This document shows positions 49,295 to 56,569 of a stretch of 58,177 bases of DNA, one piece after another (positions within the stretch are counted from its first letter, which is position 1; each line of letters begins with the position of its first letter). This DNA comes from a virus, in IMG/VR virus record IMGVR_UViG_3300033987_000092, positions 1-58,177 of that record. One strand, given 5' to 3'. The notes under the pieces are model-generated. The model searched no databases and was not told the origin of the DNA. It was given only the letters and a program-made list of their open reading frames with translations. The translations under genes were made by a program, and so were the position numbers.

Positions 49295-50390
49295 TTTTGA
49301 TGATTTGAAACTTACTGTTGAGGCTCTTTCAGGCGGCAAAAATACTGTGCTGCTTGATGACCTTGGGATGCCTTCTATCATGGTGAAAATCCCTAAATTT
49401 AAAATATCTGATGTTATCACAGGCGGACCTGATACAACGCATCCTGCCTTTATTGTTAATGGAGTTGAAAAAGATGCAATATACATTAGCAAATATCAGA
49501 ATATAGTTATGAATGGCAGAGCCTACAGTCTCCCTCATAAAGACCCTGCAGTCTATACGAACTTTGATCAGGCTAAATCTTATTGTGAGGCAAAAGGCTT
49601 AGGGTGGCATCTTATGACCAATGCAGAATGGGCAGCTATCGCTTTGTGGTGTAAGAAGAATGGATTCATGCCTCGTGGGAATAACAACTATGGCGCAGAT
49701 ACATCTGCTGCTCATGAAAAGGGTGTAATGACATGGATGTATGATGCAACGAGGATAGGGCGTGTTGCAACTGGTTCCGGACCTGCGTCATGGGCGCACG
49801 ACAATACCAATGACGGGATATTTGATATGAACGGCAATGTGTGGGAATGGGTTGGAGGATTGAGATTGAAAAACGGAGAAATCCAAATCATTCCGAATAA
49901 TGATGCAGCTCAGGCTATTAACCAGAGCGACACAAGTACTTACTGGAAAGCAATGCTTCAGGATGGTAGTCTTGTCGATCTAGGTACGGCAAACACACTC
50001 AAAATAGATAATACTACAGCCGGAAGTTCTGCTCAGGATGGTAACGATGTTGGTGGAGATCCTATACTGAATACAACAAGAGATAATCCGATGTATACCG
50101 GCGGTGATGTTAATGATAATTACAGGTATAGCGCTTGTAGCTTTGAAACGTTTGCAGCAAAATCAGGGGTAACCGCTCCTACATTGTTAAAGGCTTTGGG
50201 GCTTTTCCCTATTGATGCAAGCCATGGTGGAGATGTTTTATATGTTAGAAACTATGGAGAGAGACTCCCGCTGCGCGGCGGCAATTTCGCTGATGGTGGT
50301 TCCGCCGGGGTTTTCGCCCTCTTTTTGATCAATGATCGTACTTCTAGCGACAACTCTGTCGGGTTCCGCTCCGCTTTTGTAAATCTGTAA
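49287..50390 (+). CDS. DGR target protein: tail receptor-binding protein with C-type lectin fold
   Basis: A 367-aa protein. The N-terminal ~45 residues link it to the tail. The remainder is a formylglycine-generating-enzyme-like C-type lectin fold (YCEAKGLGWHLMTNAEWAAIALWCKKNG, DGIFDMNGNVWEWVGGLRL). The end (from L329: LRGGNFADGGSAGVFAL...VGFRSAF) is encoded by the variable repeat at 50269-50375. Eight residues differ from those specified by the template (335, 336, 346, 348, 350, 353, 355, 357), and all changes come from adenines. It is the most likely receptor-binding element of the virion. It overlaps the previous gene. Confidence 0.93.
   Translation: MPNFDDLKLTVEALSGGKNTVLLDDLGMPSIMVKIPKFKISDVITGGPDTTHPAFIVNGVEKDAIYISKYQNIVMNGRAYSLPHKDPAVYTNFDQAKSYCEAKGLGWHLMTNAEWAAIALWCKKNGFMPRGNNNYGADTSAAHEKGVMTWMYDATRIGRVATGSGPASWAHDNTNDGIFDMNGNVWEWVGGLRLKNGEIQIIPNNDAAQAINQSDTSTYWKAMLQDGSLVDLGTANTLKIDNTTAGSSAQDGNDVGGDPILNTTRDNPMYTGGDVNDNYRYSACSFETFAAKSGVTAPTLLKALGLFPIDASHGGDVLYVRNYGERLPLRGGNFADGGSAGVFALFLINDRTSSDNSVGFRSAFVNL
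50269..50375 (+). repeat. DGR variable repeat (VR)
   Basis: A 107-bp segment at the 3' end of the target gene that aligns without gaps to 50896-51002. There are 12 differences, all at adenines of the template (A to T 7, A to G 3, A to C 2). The last 18 bases (GTCGGGTTCCGCTCCGCT) are identical in both and GC-rich, the expected place of the IMH element where mutagenic homing starts. The stop codon follows at 50388-50390. Confidence 0.95.
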
Positions 50391-50409
50391 TCTGGTGCAC
50401 TGTAATCTG

Positions 50410-50435
50410 TTTCTCCCGCCGATAGGCGGGAGAAA
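50410..50435. promoter_or_regulatory. DGR target-site hairpin (cruciform) downstream of VR
   Basis: TTTCTCCCGCC (50410-50420) and GGCGGGAGAAA (50425-50435) form a perfect 11-bp inverted repeat with the 4-base loop GATA. Target-site hairpins of DGRs have this form, with a 4-base loop of the GRNA type, and raise homing efficiency. The 10-base string CTGTAATCTG is also repeated at 50385-50394 and 50400-50409, between VR and the hairpin. The trailing AAATTTTT run means it might also act as a terminator. Confidence 0.7.
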
Positions 50436-50531
50436 AATTTTTAAATCTAAAATAACGCATTGGGTTATAATTTAACAATTATCCAAAAATGAAATATTTC
50501 CTGCTAAAATTTATGAGATGGGGGGAGATGC

Positions 50532-50870
50532 GTGGGTGAAGAATTAAAAATACTTCAAAAAGTATACGATATGATAAAGTATGGATATCAAGCTCTTGCA
50601 CAATTTCCCAAAAGTGAAAAGTTTGCATTAGCAGCAGATATAAAAAGATGCATGCATTTGATCCTTGAAAGGGTTATTGAAGCGAATAAAAAATACTATA
50701 AAAAAACAACTCTTCAGGAATTAGATGTAGAAATTATGAAACTCAAAGCATATCTGCGGTTATCTCAGGAGTTAGGTTTTTTGCCATTTAAAAAGTATGA
50801 GATATGGTCAGAAAAAGTAGTAGAGATAGGTAAGATGCTTGGAGGATGGATTAAGTCAACAAATAAATAA
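50532..50870 (+). CDS. avd: DGR accessory variability determinant (Avd)
   Basis: A 112-aa, highly basic, all-helical protein with the Avd pattern: LQKVYDMIKYGYQALAQFPKSEKFALAADIKRCMHLILERVIEANKKYY, then LQELDVEIMKLKAYLRLSQELGFLPFKKYEIWSEKVVEIGKMLGGW. Avd forms a five-fold barrel of four-helix bundles that binds the reverse transcriptase and the template RNA and is needed for homing. GTG at 50532 follows GGGGGAG. Its position between VR and TR fits known DGR orders. Confidence 0.93.
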   Translation: MGEELKILQKVYDMIKYGYQALAQFPKSEKFALAADIKRCMHLILERVIEANKKYYKKTTLQELDVEIMKLKAYLRLSQELGFLPFKKYEIWSEKVVEIGKMLGGWIKSTNK

Positions 50871-50895
50871 TAAAATATTGGGAACAGGATGTCAG

Positions 50896-51002
50896 CGCTG
50901 CGCGGCGGCAATTTCACTAATGGTGGTTCCGCCGGGGTTTTCGCCCTCAATTTGAACAATGAACGAACTAATAGCAACAACAATGTCGGGTTCCGCTCCG
51001 CT
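50896..51002 (+). repeat. DGR template repeat (TR)
   Basis: The 107-bp invariant template, with 24 adenines, 12 of which are changed in VR. Nearly all lie in AAT/AAC codons (N in the template frame), which allow many replacements but never a TAA/TAG/TGA-type stop from AAC or AAT. It lies in the 298-base gap between avd and the reverse transcriptase gene. An open frame at 50889-51107 is a by-product of its similarity to the target gene, not a gene. Confidence 0.95.
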
Positions 51003-51168
51003 CTACTCTCGCAGTCAGATGTAGTATACTCATGGGTATACTTCCAGTACGGAGAGATTAAAGGATCCTGTTTCCATGCCGAAAGGCAAAAAACTGAAAT
51101 GTTATGAATGCCGAAAGTAGCCATAGTGCAAAATCCGCAACGCATAACATTTTTTTACGGGAGGAAAT
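51003..51168 (+). ncRNA. 3' part of the DGR template RNA (spacer region)
   Basis: The 166 bases between TR and the reverse transcriptase start are the position of the structured spacer that, with Avd and RT, primes cDNA synthesis. Visible structure includes GTATAC-TCATGG-GTATAC, a GCC-GAAA-GGC tetraloop stem, and ATGTTATG (51099-51106) pairing with CATAACAT (51143-51150), followed by a run of seven T. The boundaries of the RNA are not determined. Confidence 0.6.
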
Positions 51169-52281
51169 ATGAAATACATAAAGAATCTCTACGATGATAT
51201 ATGTACCTTTGAAAACCTATATTTAGCATATAAAAACGCAAGAAAAAATAAGAGGTTTAGGGATGAAGTACTGGAATTTTCATCAAATGTGGAAGAATAT
51301 TTAATGGATATACGCAAAGAACTTATCGAACAGACTTATAAAGTTGGTAAATACCGAGAATTCTTTGTATATGAGCCTAAAAAAAGGCTGATAATGGCTT
51401 TGCCTTTTAAAGACCGGGTTGTTCAATGGGCAATATATCAAAAACTTAATCCATACTTTACAAAAGGTTATATATCTGACAGTTTTGCTTGTATAGAAGG
51501 CAGAGGAGCTCATCAAGCTGTCCAAAGATTGCATTACTGGCTAAGGCAGATAGGTAGAAAACCAGGTAAATATTATTATCTAAAGCTTGATATTTCAAAA
51601 TATTATTACAGAATTGACCATGACGTTTTAGTAGAAATTCTCTCAAGAAAGATAAAAGACACCAAATTGATGAAGCTTCTTGAGGGAATTATCCGGTGTG
51701 AAGATCATAGCTTTGGCCTCCCTCTCGATGCAAGCCTTGAGGAAACAGATGTTAGGATAAACAATAAAGGAATGCCTATCGGTAACTTAACCTCACAGAT
51801 GTTTGCCAATATCTATTTAAATGAACTGGACCAGTATGTAAAAAGAAAACTCAGGATTCATTATTATGTTCGATACATGGATGATGTAATTATTCTGCAT
51901 GAGAGCAAACAGGAACTACACAAAATAAAGAAAGTGATTGAGACTTTCCTTGATGAGAAGCTGAAGCTTAATCTCAACAACAAAACTGCCATAAGACCGG
52001 TTACCCTGGGGATTGAATTCGTCGGATACAAGGTATGGAATACCCATATAAAGCTGCGAAAAAGCACAGCTCTTAAGATGAAACGAAGGTTAAAACATCT
52101 TAAGAAACAGTATGAACGGGGAGAAATTGAGATTGAGGATGTAAGAGCAACAATGGCAAGTTATAATGGACTGATGAAGCATTGCAATAGCTTCAGGCTC
52201 CGAAGTAAACTGTATGACACATTGGTTTTTACAAGAAAAAGTGAACCAGATAATGATGATGAGAATGGTGGATGTGAATAA
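51169..52281 (+). CDS. DGR reverse transcriptase
   Basis: A 370-aa reverse transcriptase of the DGR group. The catalytic centre is YMDD at residues 236-239 (YYVRYMDDVIIL). Motif 4 reads IGNLTSQ (204-210), where the SQ ending separates DGR enzymes from group II intron and retron ones. Other blocks: FKDRVVQWAIYQKLNPYF, YYLKLDISKYYYRID, LNNKTAIRPVTLGIEFVGYK. There is no nuclease or maturase domain. GGGAGGAAAT precedes the ATG. With Avd it makes adenine-mutagenised cDNA from the TR RNA. Confidence 0.96.
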   Translation: MKYIKNLYDDICTFENLYLAYKNARKNKRFRDEVLEFSSNVEEYLMDIRKELIEQTYKVGKYREFFVYEPKKRLIMALPFKDRVVQWAIYQKLNPYFTKGYISDSFACIEGRGAHQAVQRLHYWLRQIGRKPGKYYYLKLDISKYYYRIDHDVLVEILSRKIKDTKLMKLLEGIIRCEDHSFGLPLDASLEETDVRINNKGMPIGNLTSQMFANIYLNELDQYVKRKLRIHYYVRYMDDVIILHESKQELHKIKKVIETFLDEKLKLNLNNKTAIRPVTLGIEFVGYKVWNTHIKLRKSTALKMKRRLKHLKKQYERGEIEIEDVRATMASYNGLMKHCNSFRLRSKLYDTLVFTRKSEPDNDDENGGCE

Positions 52282-52321
52282 CGACATCCACTTTTTTATG
52301 TAAAAGAAAGAGGGTGGTATA

Positions 52322-52627
52322 TTGGACAACAGCACAATTTTTGCCTTGATCGGGGCAGCAGGCACTGTATGCGCTATTATATTCGGGTATCTTGGCTATC
52401 AGAAAGGGTTAAGACAAGACAGTTACAAAGAGGGGAGTGATGATAGTGAACTAAAGGCTGATACCCAGTATATCAAACGCAGAATTGATGATGTCCTTCT
52501 GGAGCAAAAGGAAACAAACAAGTCAATCAATGCTCTATCTGAAAGAGTAACCAGGCTGGAAGAATCGCTTAAGTCAGCTTGGAAAAGGATTGAGTCCATA
52601 GAAAAAGGTGTAAAGAAGGAGGAATGA
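52322..52627 (+). CDS. XhlA-like holin-associated protein
   Basis: A 101-aa protein with one N-terminal membrane helix (TIFALIGAAGTVCAIIFGYLGY, residues 4-25) and a long coiled coil (KADTQYIKRRIDDVLLEQKETNKSINALSERVTRLEESLKSAWKRIESIE). This is the XhlA/hemolysin type found in the lysis cassettes of PBSX-like phages. It starts with TTG at 52322 after AGAGGGTGG and stands before the endolysin. Confidence 0.83.
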   Translation: MDNSTIFALIGAAGTVCAIIFGYLGYQKGLRQDSYKEGSDDSELKADTQYIKRRIDDVLLEQKETNKSINALSERVTRLEESLKSAWKRIESIEKGVKKEE

Positions 52628-52633
52628 TAAAAC

Positions 52634-54076
52634 ATGAAAAAGGTAACTATTGACCCGGGTCATGCACCTGGTAATGCCAATAGAGGTCCTACCGGTTATT
52701 ATGAATACGCCGGCATGTGGAAACTTTCAAATTACCTCAAAAATGCACTTACTCGGTGCGGCATTGAAGCTGTACTCACAAGGACAGAGAATGAAGACCC
52801 CGAACTTGATGTGAGAGGGAAAAGAGCAAAAGGAAGCGATGTCTTTATCAGTGAGCACTCTAACGCAGCTAACGGAAATGCCCGTGGCGTAGAGTGCTTT
52901 TATTCTGTCCGTATACCTGGAGATAAGGCATGGGCTGGAAAGATATCTGCAGCTGGCTCAAAACTTATGGGTAATAATGACCGGGGAGCAAAGACAAGGG
53001 AGTCAGAGACAACTGAAGGGTATGACTATTACGGTGTTATCCGTTCTGCTGTAGCTACAGGTGTTCCTCATGTCTTTTTGGTTGAGAATGGATTTCACGA
53101 CAATGCATCGGATGAAGCATTTTTGAAGGCAGATGCCAACCTTGAAAGTTTAGCAGAGTCTCAAGCAGAGGTCCTGTGTGAGCTGCTTGGTGTAAAGTAT
53201 ATTGCAAAGGGTGAAGCAGTCTCACAGCCAAGCATAGCCTTGTACAGGGTAAGAAAATCATGGAGTGATGCAAAATCACAGGTAGGAGCATACAGAGTTC
53301 TTGATAATGCCAAGGCAGAGTGTGACAAGCATCCTGGATACTCTGTATATGATGAAGAAGGAAACGCCGTTTATGGTGCGGCAATCCCTAAGCCAGAACC
53401 CCCAAAGCAGGAAGAACCTGCAGGTACTCCAATTATATATACTGCCAGGGCGACAGTTGACCAAGCAAAAGCATGGGCCAAAAATAAAGGCACCACTGAA
53501 TTATTCTTAAGTCTTGCCGATATTTTCTGGAAGCTGGCACCTATTATCGGCGTGGATCCTGTCGTAGCATATTGCCAGTCAGCAAAGGAAACCGGGTATG
53601 GCAATTTCAGAGGTGTACTGGATGAAAGCTTCAGGAATCCGTGTGGTATGAAGAAAAAAGAGGGCGGCGGTGACTATGACAAGGAAGCTCACCAAAGGTT
53701 TGCATCATGGGAGGAAGGTATTCAAGCTCAGCTGGATCACCTGGCACTATATGCCGGTGCTTTCGGGTATCCGAAAGCGAATACACCTGACCCAAGGCAT
53801 TTTAGTTTCATCAAAGGTACTGCACCGACTGTTGAATTGCTTGGCGGCAAGTGGGCTCCATCGGCCACCTATGGCAATGACATTGTAAAGATGATGAATG
53901 AGCTTATCGCTACTCCGGAACCGGCTGCTCCAGAAACTGAGCACTGGGCAGAGAAGTATTATCGCTTTTTAACAGAAGAAAAAGGCATGGTTATCCATGA
54001 GAAGAGGTTTGATGATACGGTAACCAGGGGCGAAATATTCTGCCTCATGGCCCGCTTGTTGGGTTATAAAGAATAA
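52634..54076 (+). CDS. endolysin: N-acetylmuramoyl-L-alanine amidase plus glucosaminidase
   Basis: A 480-aa lysin with two enzymes. Residues 1-190 are an amidase_3 zinc enzyme: H10, E24, H75 and E151 (TIDPGHAPG, SEHSNA, VENGFHDN). About 203-245 is a SPOR-like wall-binding part. About 262-405 is a glucosaminidase/lysozyme-like domain (WKLAPIIGVDPVVAYCQSAKETGYGNFRGV...NPCGMKKKEGGGDYDKEAHQRFASWEEGIQAQLDHLALYAG). The end (HWAEKYYRFLTEEKGMVIHEKRFDDTVTRGEIFCLMARLLG) is SLH-like. GAGGAATGATAAAAC precedes the ATG. Confidence 0.92.
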   Translation: MKKVTIDPGHAPGNANRGPTGYYEYAGMWKLSNYLKNALTRCGIEAVLTRTENEDPELDVRGKRAKGSDVFISEHSNAANGNARGVECFYSVRIPGDKAWAGKISAAGSKLMGNNDRGAKTRESETTEGYDYYGVIRSAVATGVPHVFLVENGFHDNASDEAFLKADANLESLAESQAEVLCELLGVKYIAKGEAVSQPSIALYRVRKSWSDAKSQVGAYRVLDNAKAECDKHPGYSVYDEEGNAVYGAAIPKPEPPKQEEPAGTPIIYTARATVDQAKAWAKNKGTTELFLSLADIFWKLAPIIGVDPVVAYCQSAKETGYGNFRGVLDESFRNPCGMKKKEGGGDYDKEAHQRFASWEEGIQAQLDHLALYAGAFGYPKANTPDPRHFSFIKGTAPTVELLGGKWAPSATYGNDIVKMMNELIATPEPAAPETEHWAEKYYRFLTEEKGMVIHEKRFDDTVTRGEIFCLMARLLGYKE

Positions 54077-54102
54077 AAATTAAATGAAAGGATGATGAAA
54101 CA

Positions 54103-54522
54103 ATGAATAACATTTCTTTGGTTTCTCTCATTATTGGACTTGCCGTTGGAGTGATAGCTGCCAGCGGTATTTTATTGCCTGCATTGAAGAAAAAAGGTAT
54201 AGATGCAGGAACCGTATTGGAACAGGCTTCAAACACCATTGGTGTGATTAACAACACCTTTGATTCCTTAAAAGCCATCTTGCCTGATAATCCGGCAGTC
54301 AATATGATTGATAAGATTCTGGACTGGGCCTCTATAGGAGTTGACCAGGCCGAACAGCTCTATTTAGTTGGTAAGATAAAAGGTGATGAAAGAAAGGCTG
54401 CTGCAATAGACTTTATCCATGAGTCACTTAATTTAGCCGGCATAGAAATCACACCATCTATCGAAAAGATAATTGATGGAGCTGTAGAAGCTTCAGTGCT
54501 TGCTTTAGGACATAAACAATAA
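54103..54522 (+). CDS. putative holin
   Basis: A 139-aa protein with one N-terminal membrane helix (residues 4-27, SLVSLIIGLAVGVIAASGILLPAL) and a helical, partly amphipathic remainder. This matches LLH-type holins with a single helix and a long cytoplasmic part. It is the last gene of the late operon, after the endolysin, and is followed by a strong terminator. Holin is the best call by position and shape. Confidence 0.7.
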   Translation: MNNISLVSLIIGLAVGVIAASGILLPALKKKGIDAGTVLEQASNTIGVINNTFDSLKAILPDNPAVNMIDKILDWASIGVDQAEQLYLVGKIKGDERKAAAIDFIHESLNLAGIEITPSIEKIIDGAVEASVLALGHKQ

Positions 54523-54532
54523 AGATATATTC

Positions 54533-54590
54533 AAAAAAATCCCCCATTCTGAGTATGTTATGTCTCAGGGTGGGGGATTTTTTATTTTTC
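54533..54590 (+). terminator. strong terminator of the late operon
   Basis: AAAAAAATCCCCCA...CTGAG (54533-54553) pairs with CTCAGGGTGGGGGATTTTTT (54564 on), giving a long stem followed by TTTTTTATTTTT. It ends the whole late transcription unit. Confidence 0.92.
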
Positions 54591-54682
54591 TGCTCCTTGA
54601 ATAACGGAATACGTGATAATCTAACAAATCGCAGTTTTATGTAACGCTTAGTGTTAAAATATCACGAAAGGAGCAGAGGCGT

Positions 54683-54946
54683 ATGGCGATTAGAATTTTA
54701 CTGTCCAAGAAACTTGGCGAGCTTCGATGGACACAAGCCGATCTTGCACGAAAGACGGGAATACGCCCTACCACAATCAATGAGATGTACCACGAAATCA
54801 TTGAGCGTGTTAACCTTGAACACTTAGACTTGATTTGTGAAGCACTTGATTGTGATCTTTCTGAAATATTGGTGCGTATCCCCAACGAAGTACCCAAACT
54901 GGGTAATCGCTCTCGTGCGGGGGAAACAAAAACTGAAGATGAATGA
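54683..54946 (+). CDS. XRE-family regulator in the cargo region
   Basis: An 87-aa protein with an HTH (RWTQADLARKTGIRPTTINEMYHEIIERVNLEHLDLICEALDCDLSEIL). GAAAGGAGC precedes the ATG. It stands alone after the late terminator, so it is transcribed separately, probably in the lysogen. The basic tail (NRSRAGETKTEDE) is ordinary. It may control the adjacent cargo genes or be a host-type regulator acquired with them. Confidence 0.8.
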   Translation: MAIRILLSKKLGELRWTQADLARKTGIRPTTINEMYHEIIERVNLEHLDLICEALDCDLSEILVRIPNEVPKLGNRSRAGETKTEDE

Positions 54947-54962
54947 AAAGGTGTTGCAGCGC

Positions 54963-55178
54963 CTATTCATCTACCACTGGCGCCTCTCGTGGGGCGCCTT
55001 TCCCTTGCCATAAAAAAGTACCTTCATTGTCAGCCACTCCAAAGTTTATTCCGGGATATTTCTCTGTGAGGCTCTTACCGGTCTGAATAAGGCTCTGGCT
55101 TTCATAGCTTTTTGTTACCTGGAGCCACTTGCCATTTTTGCCTTGCTTCAGTAGGTAGAACTCCTGCAGCTCCGACAT
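54963..55178 (-). CDS. hypothetical cargo protein
   Basis: A 71-aa protein on the minus strand, ATG at 55178 with GGGAGG 8 bases upstream. It is a small beta-rich unit (LQEFYLLKQGKNGKWLQVTKSYESQSLIQTGKSLTEKYPGINFGVADNEGTFLW). No function recognised. Its reverse orientation, opposite to the late operon, marks it as cargo expressed from the prophage. Confidence 0.6.
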   Translation of the reverse strand: MSELQEFYLLKQGKNGKWLQVTKSYESQSLIQTGKSLTEKYPGINFGVADNEGTFLWQGKGAPREAPVVDE

Positions 55179-55283
55179 CCATATCACCTCCCTTCAAGTG
55201 AAGTGGGAGGACCTTTTTATGACTGTTTAAAATGATACCGTTAAACTCAAAATAATTCAATTGTCAACGAACAATCTATGTTA

Positions 55284-55363
55284 AAGGGGCGCCATCTTTT
55301 CCCCTGTAGCGACGGGTGTCCCGCTATCCCCTTTCGGGGATTTCGGCCGGTACCCATCCGGCC
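55284..55363. other. structured non-coding segment with four hairpins
   Basis: Four stems lie in 80 bases: AGGGG...CCCCT (55284-55305), a CGGG-TGT-CCCG stem (about 55313-55323), ATCCCC-TTTC-GGGGAT (55326-55341), and GGCCGG-TACCCAT-CCGGCC (55345-55363). The segment is much more GC-rich than its surroundings and lies in the 211-base gap upstream of the minus-strand gene at 54963-55178. It looks like a structured RNA or a recombination site rather than a promoter. I do not recognise its class. Confidence 0.5.
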
Positions 55364-55389
55364 ATCATCAGGCGGGTTGGTATTTAAAA

Positions 55390-55734
55390 TTATTCTATAT
55401 ACTCAACTTTTGTTGCCAATGTTTTAGAATCTTCATATAGACCGAGTTGAAATACTTTTCCGATATAATATTCGCTTGCTTCAGTCATAGTACCATTAAA
55501 TTTTGTGACTAAATAATCTCCATTTTCAAAATGAACCTTAATAATGATTGGCTTCGGGGATTTCAAATATTCCTCTAGTTTTTTTATACAGTCACGAAAG
55601 CTGTATGCAGACCAGTACCACCCTGTCTTGACATCTATGACATGTTCTATTTCTCCGCTCATTGTTTGCCAGCGTTTAATTTCTCTTTTTTCTCCGTTGC
55701 TTAAAGTAATAATTTCTCTGTATTCCTTTGCCAT
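55390..55734 (-). CDS. hypothetical cargo protein
   Basis: A 114-aa protein on the minus strand. ATG at 55734 has AAAGGGTGG upstream. The first part is beta-rich (KEYREIITLSNGEKREIKRWQTMSGEIEHVIDVKTGWYWSAYSFRDCIKKLEEYL), and the end (SPKPIIIKVHFENGDYLVTKFNGTMTEASEYYIGKVFQLG) is a second beta unit. No function recognised. Confidence 0.6.
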   Translation of the reverse strand: MAKEYREIITLSNGEKREIKRWQTMSGEIEHVIDVKTGWYWSAYSFRDCIKKLEEYLKSPKPIIIKVHFENGDYLVTKFNGTMTEASEYYIGKVFQLGLYEDSKTLATKVEYIE

Positions 55735-55780
55735 AATAACCACCCTTTCTGCCGGGGTTTTCCTCCCTGCTCGGTACTTG

Positions 55781-56062
55781 TTAAATTCTTGGAGTAAGTA
55801 ATTTTTTTATCTCAATTCCATCGATAAACCCCTGTTTATAGACCTCTCTTTCAATAATAATATGCATTTTATCATTTGCTATCACGTACTCATCAAAGAG
55901 TTTTAAAAACTGTTCTTTAATAGTATTTGGAATCATACATTTAATGGCATCGTAAGCCTGATCTACTTTGTTAAATTGTTCTCTGTACCCCTGGTCTTTT
56001 AAATATGACCGAGATTCAGATACCTCCTTTATTCTTTGGTCTATAATGGTAGATTTTAACAT
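55781..56062 (-). CDS. hypothetical cargo protein
   Basis: A 93-aa helical protein on the minus strand (STIIDQRIKEVSESRSYLKDQGYREQFNKVDQAYDAIKCMIPNTIKEQFLKLFDEYVIANDKMHIIIEREVYKQGFIDGIEIKKLL). The pattern 'Y..GF.DGI....L' near the end occurs in small phage-borne proteins of unknown role. AGGAGGTG precedes the ATG at 56062. It is transcribed from a near-consensus promoter at 56112-56140. Confidence 0.65.
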   Translation of the reverse strand: MLKSTIIDQRIKEVSESRSYLKDQGYREQFNKVDQAYDAIKCMIPNTIKEQFLKLFDEYVIANDKMHIIIEREVYKQGFIDGIEIKKLLTPRI

Positions 56063-56111
56063 AATAGCACACCTCCTAAAAAAAGATTATGATTGTATAT
56101 AATTTGATTAC

Positions 56112-56140
56112 ATTATACATTAAAATGATTACATAGTCAA
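56112..56140 (-). promoter_or_regulatory. minus-strand promoter for the cargo gene at 55781-56062
   Basis: Read on the minus strand, TTGACT (56140-56135), a 17-base spacer and TATAAT (56117-56112) form a near-consensus sigma-A promoter. The surrounding 174-base divergent region is rich in repeated TTTATAATC/GATTAT-like words, likely operators for the XRE protein encoded at 56237. Confidence 0.75.
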
Positions 56141-56236
56141 CAACAAAATGTTCTTATTTTGATTATGTTTATAATGTATATATTGATGTTTATAATCAAA
56201 TATGTTACTATAAATTTGTAGAGAGGATGTGTTATA

Positions 56237-56479
56237 ATGGCTATTTCAGATAAGATAAAAGCATTGTTAAGCCTTAAAGGTAAAAAAAGCTACGAGCTGG
56301 CAGAATACCTTGGAATTACACCTCAAGCTATGAGAAATAAGCTGAGCCGTAATAGTTTTTCTGCTTCTGATTTAATTAAGATAGCTAATTTTTTAAATTG
56401 TGATTTAGCATTTGAAATAAATGAAAATCAGAAAATTATATTGGATATGTCTGATATTAAGGGTAAAGATTCTGAGTAA
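56237..56479 (+). CDS. XRE-family regulator
   Basis: An 80-aa protein that is mainly one HTH (KALLSLKGKKSYELAEYLGITPQAMRNKLSRNSFSASDLIKIANFLNCDLAFEINENQKII). GAGAGGATG precedes the ATG. It diverges from the cargo gene at 55781-56062 across a region with repeated TTTATAATC-like words, which suggests it represses both directions. Confidence 0.82.
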   Translation: MAISDKIKALLSLKGKKSYELAEYLGITPQAMRNKLSRNSFSASDLIKIANFLNCDLAFEINENQKIILDMSDIKGKDSE

Positions 56480-56499
56480 CAAAAAATATTATATTGGCA

Positions 56500-56528
56500 T
56501 TTACTTAATATATCATATATGGTATAAT
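56500..56528 (+). promoter_or_regulatory. promoter of the toxin-antitoxin module
   Basis: TTTACT (56500-56505), a 17-base spacer and a perfect TATAAT (56523-56528) lie about 42 bases upstream of the toxin start. AT-rich inverted words around it (ATATCATATATGGTATAAT) could be the operator for the antitoxin. Confidence 0.6.
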
Positions 56529-56569
56529 AAATATTGTTAAGGGAATACTATGAAAGATGAGTAATGCTT

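Noticed and set aside
50410-50435. Hairpin after VR as an ordinary terminator only
   Set aside because: The A-run between stem and T-run, the GATA loop and its position next to VR fit a DGR target-site element better, though it may also terminate.
50889-51107. Open frame coding for a 72-residue protein overlapping TR
   Set aside because: It is the translation of the template repeat, which mirrors the target gene. It has no proper ribosome site, and its similarity to the target ends with TR.
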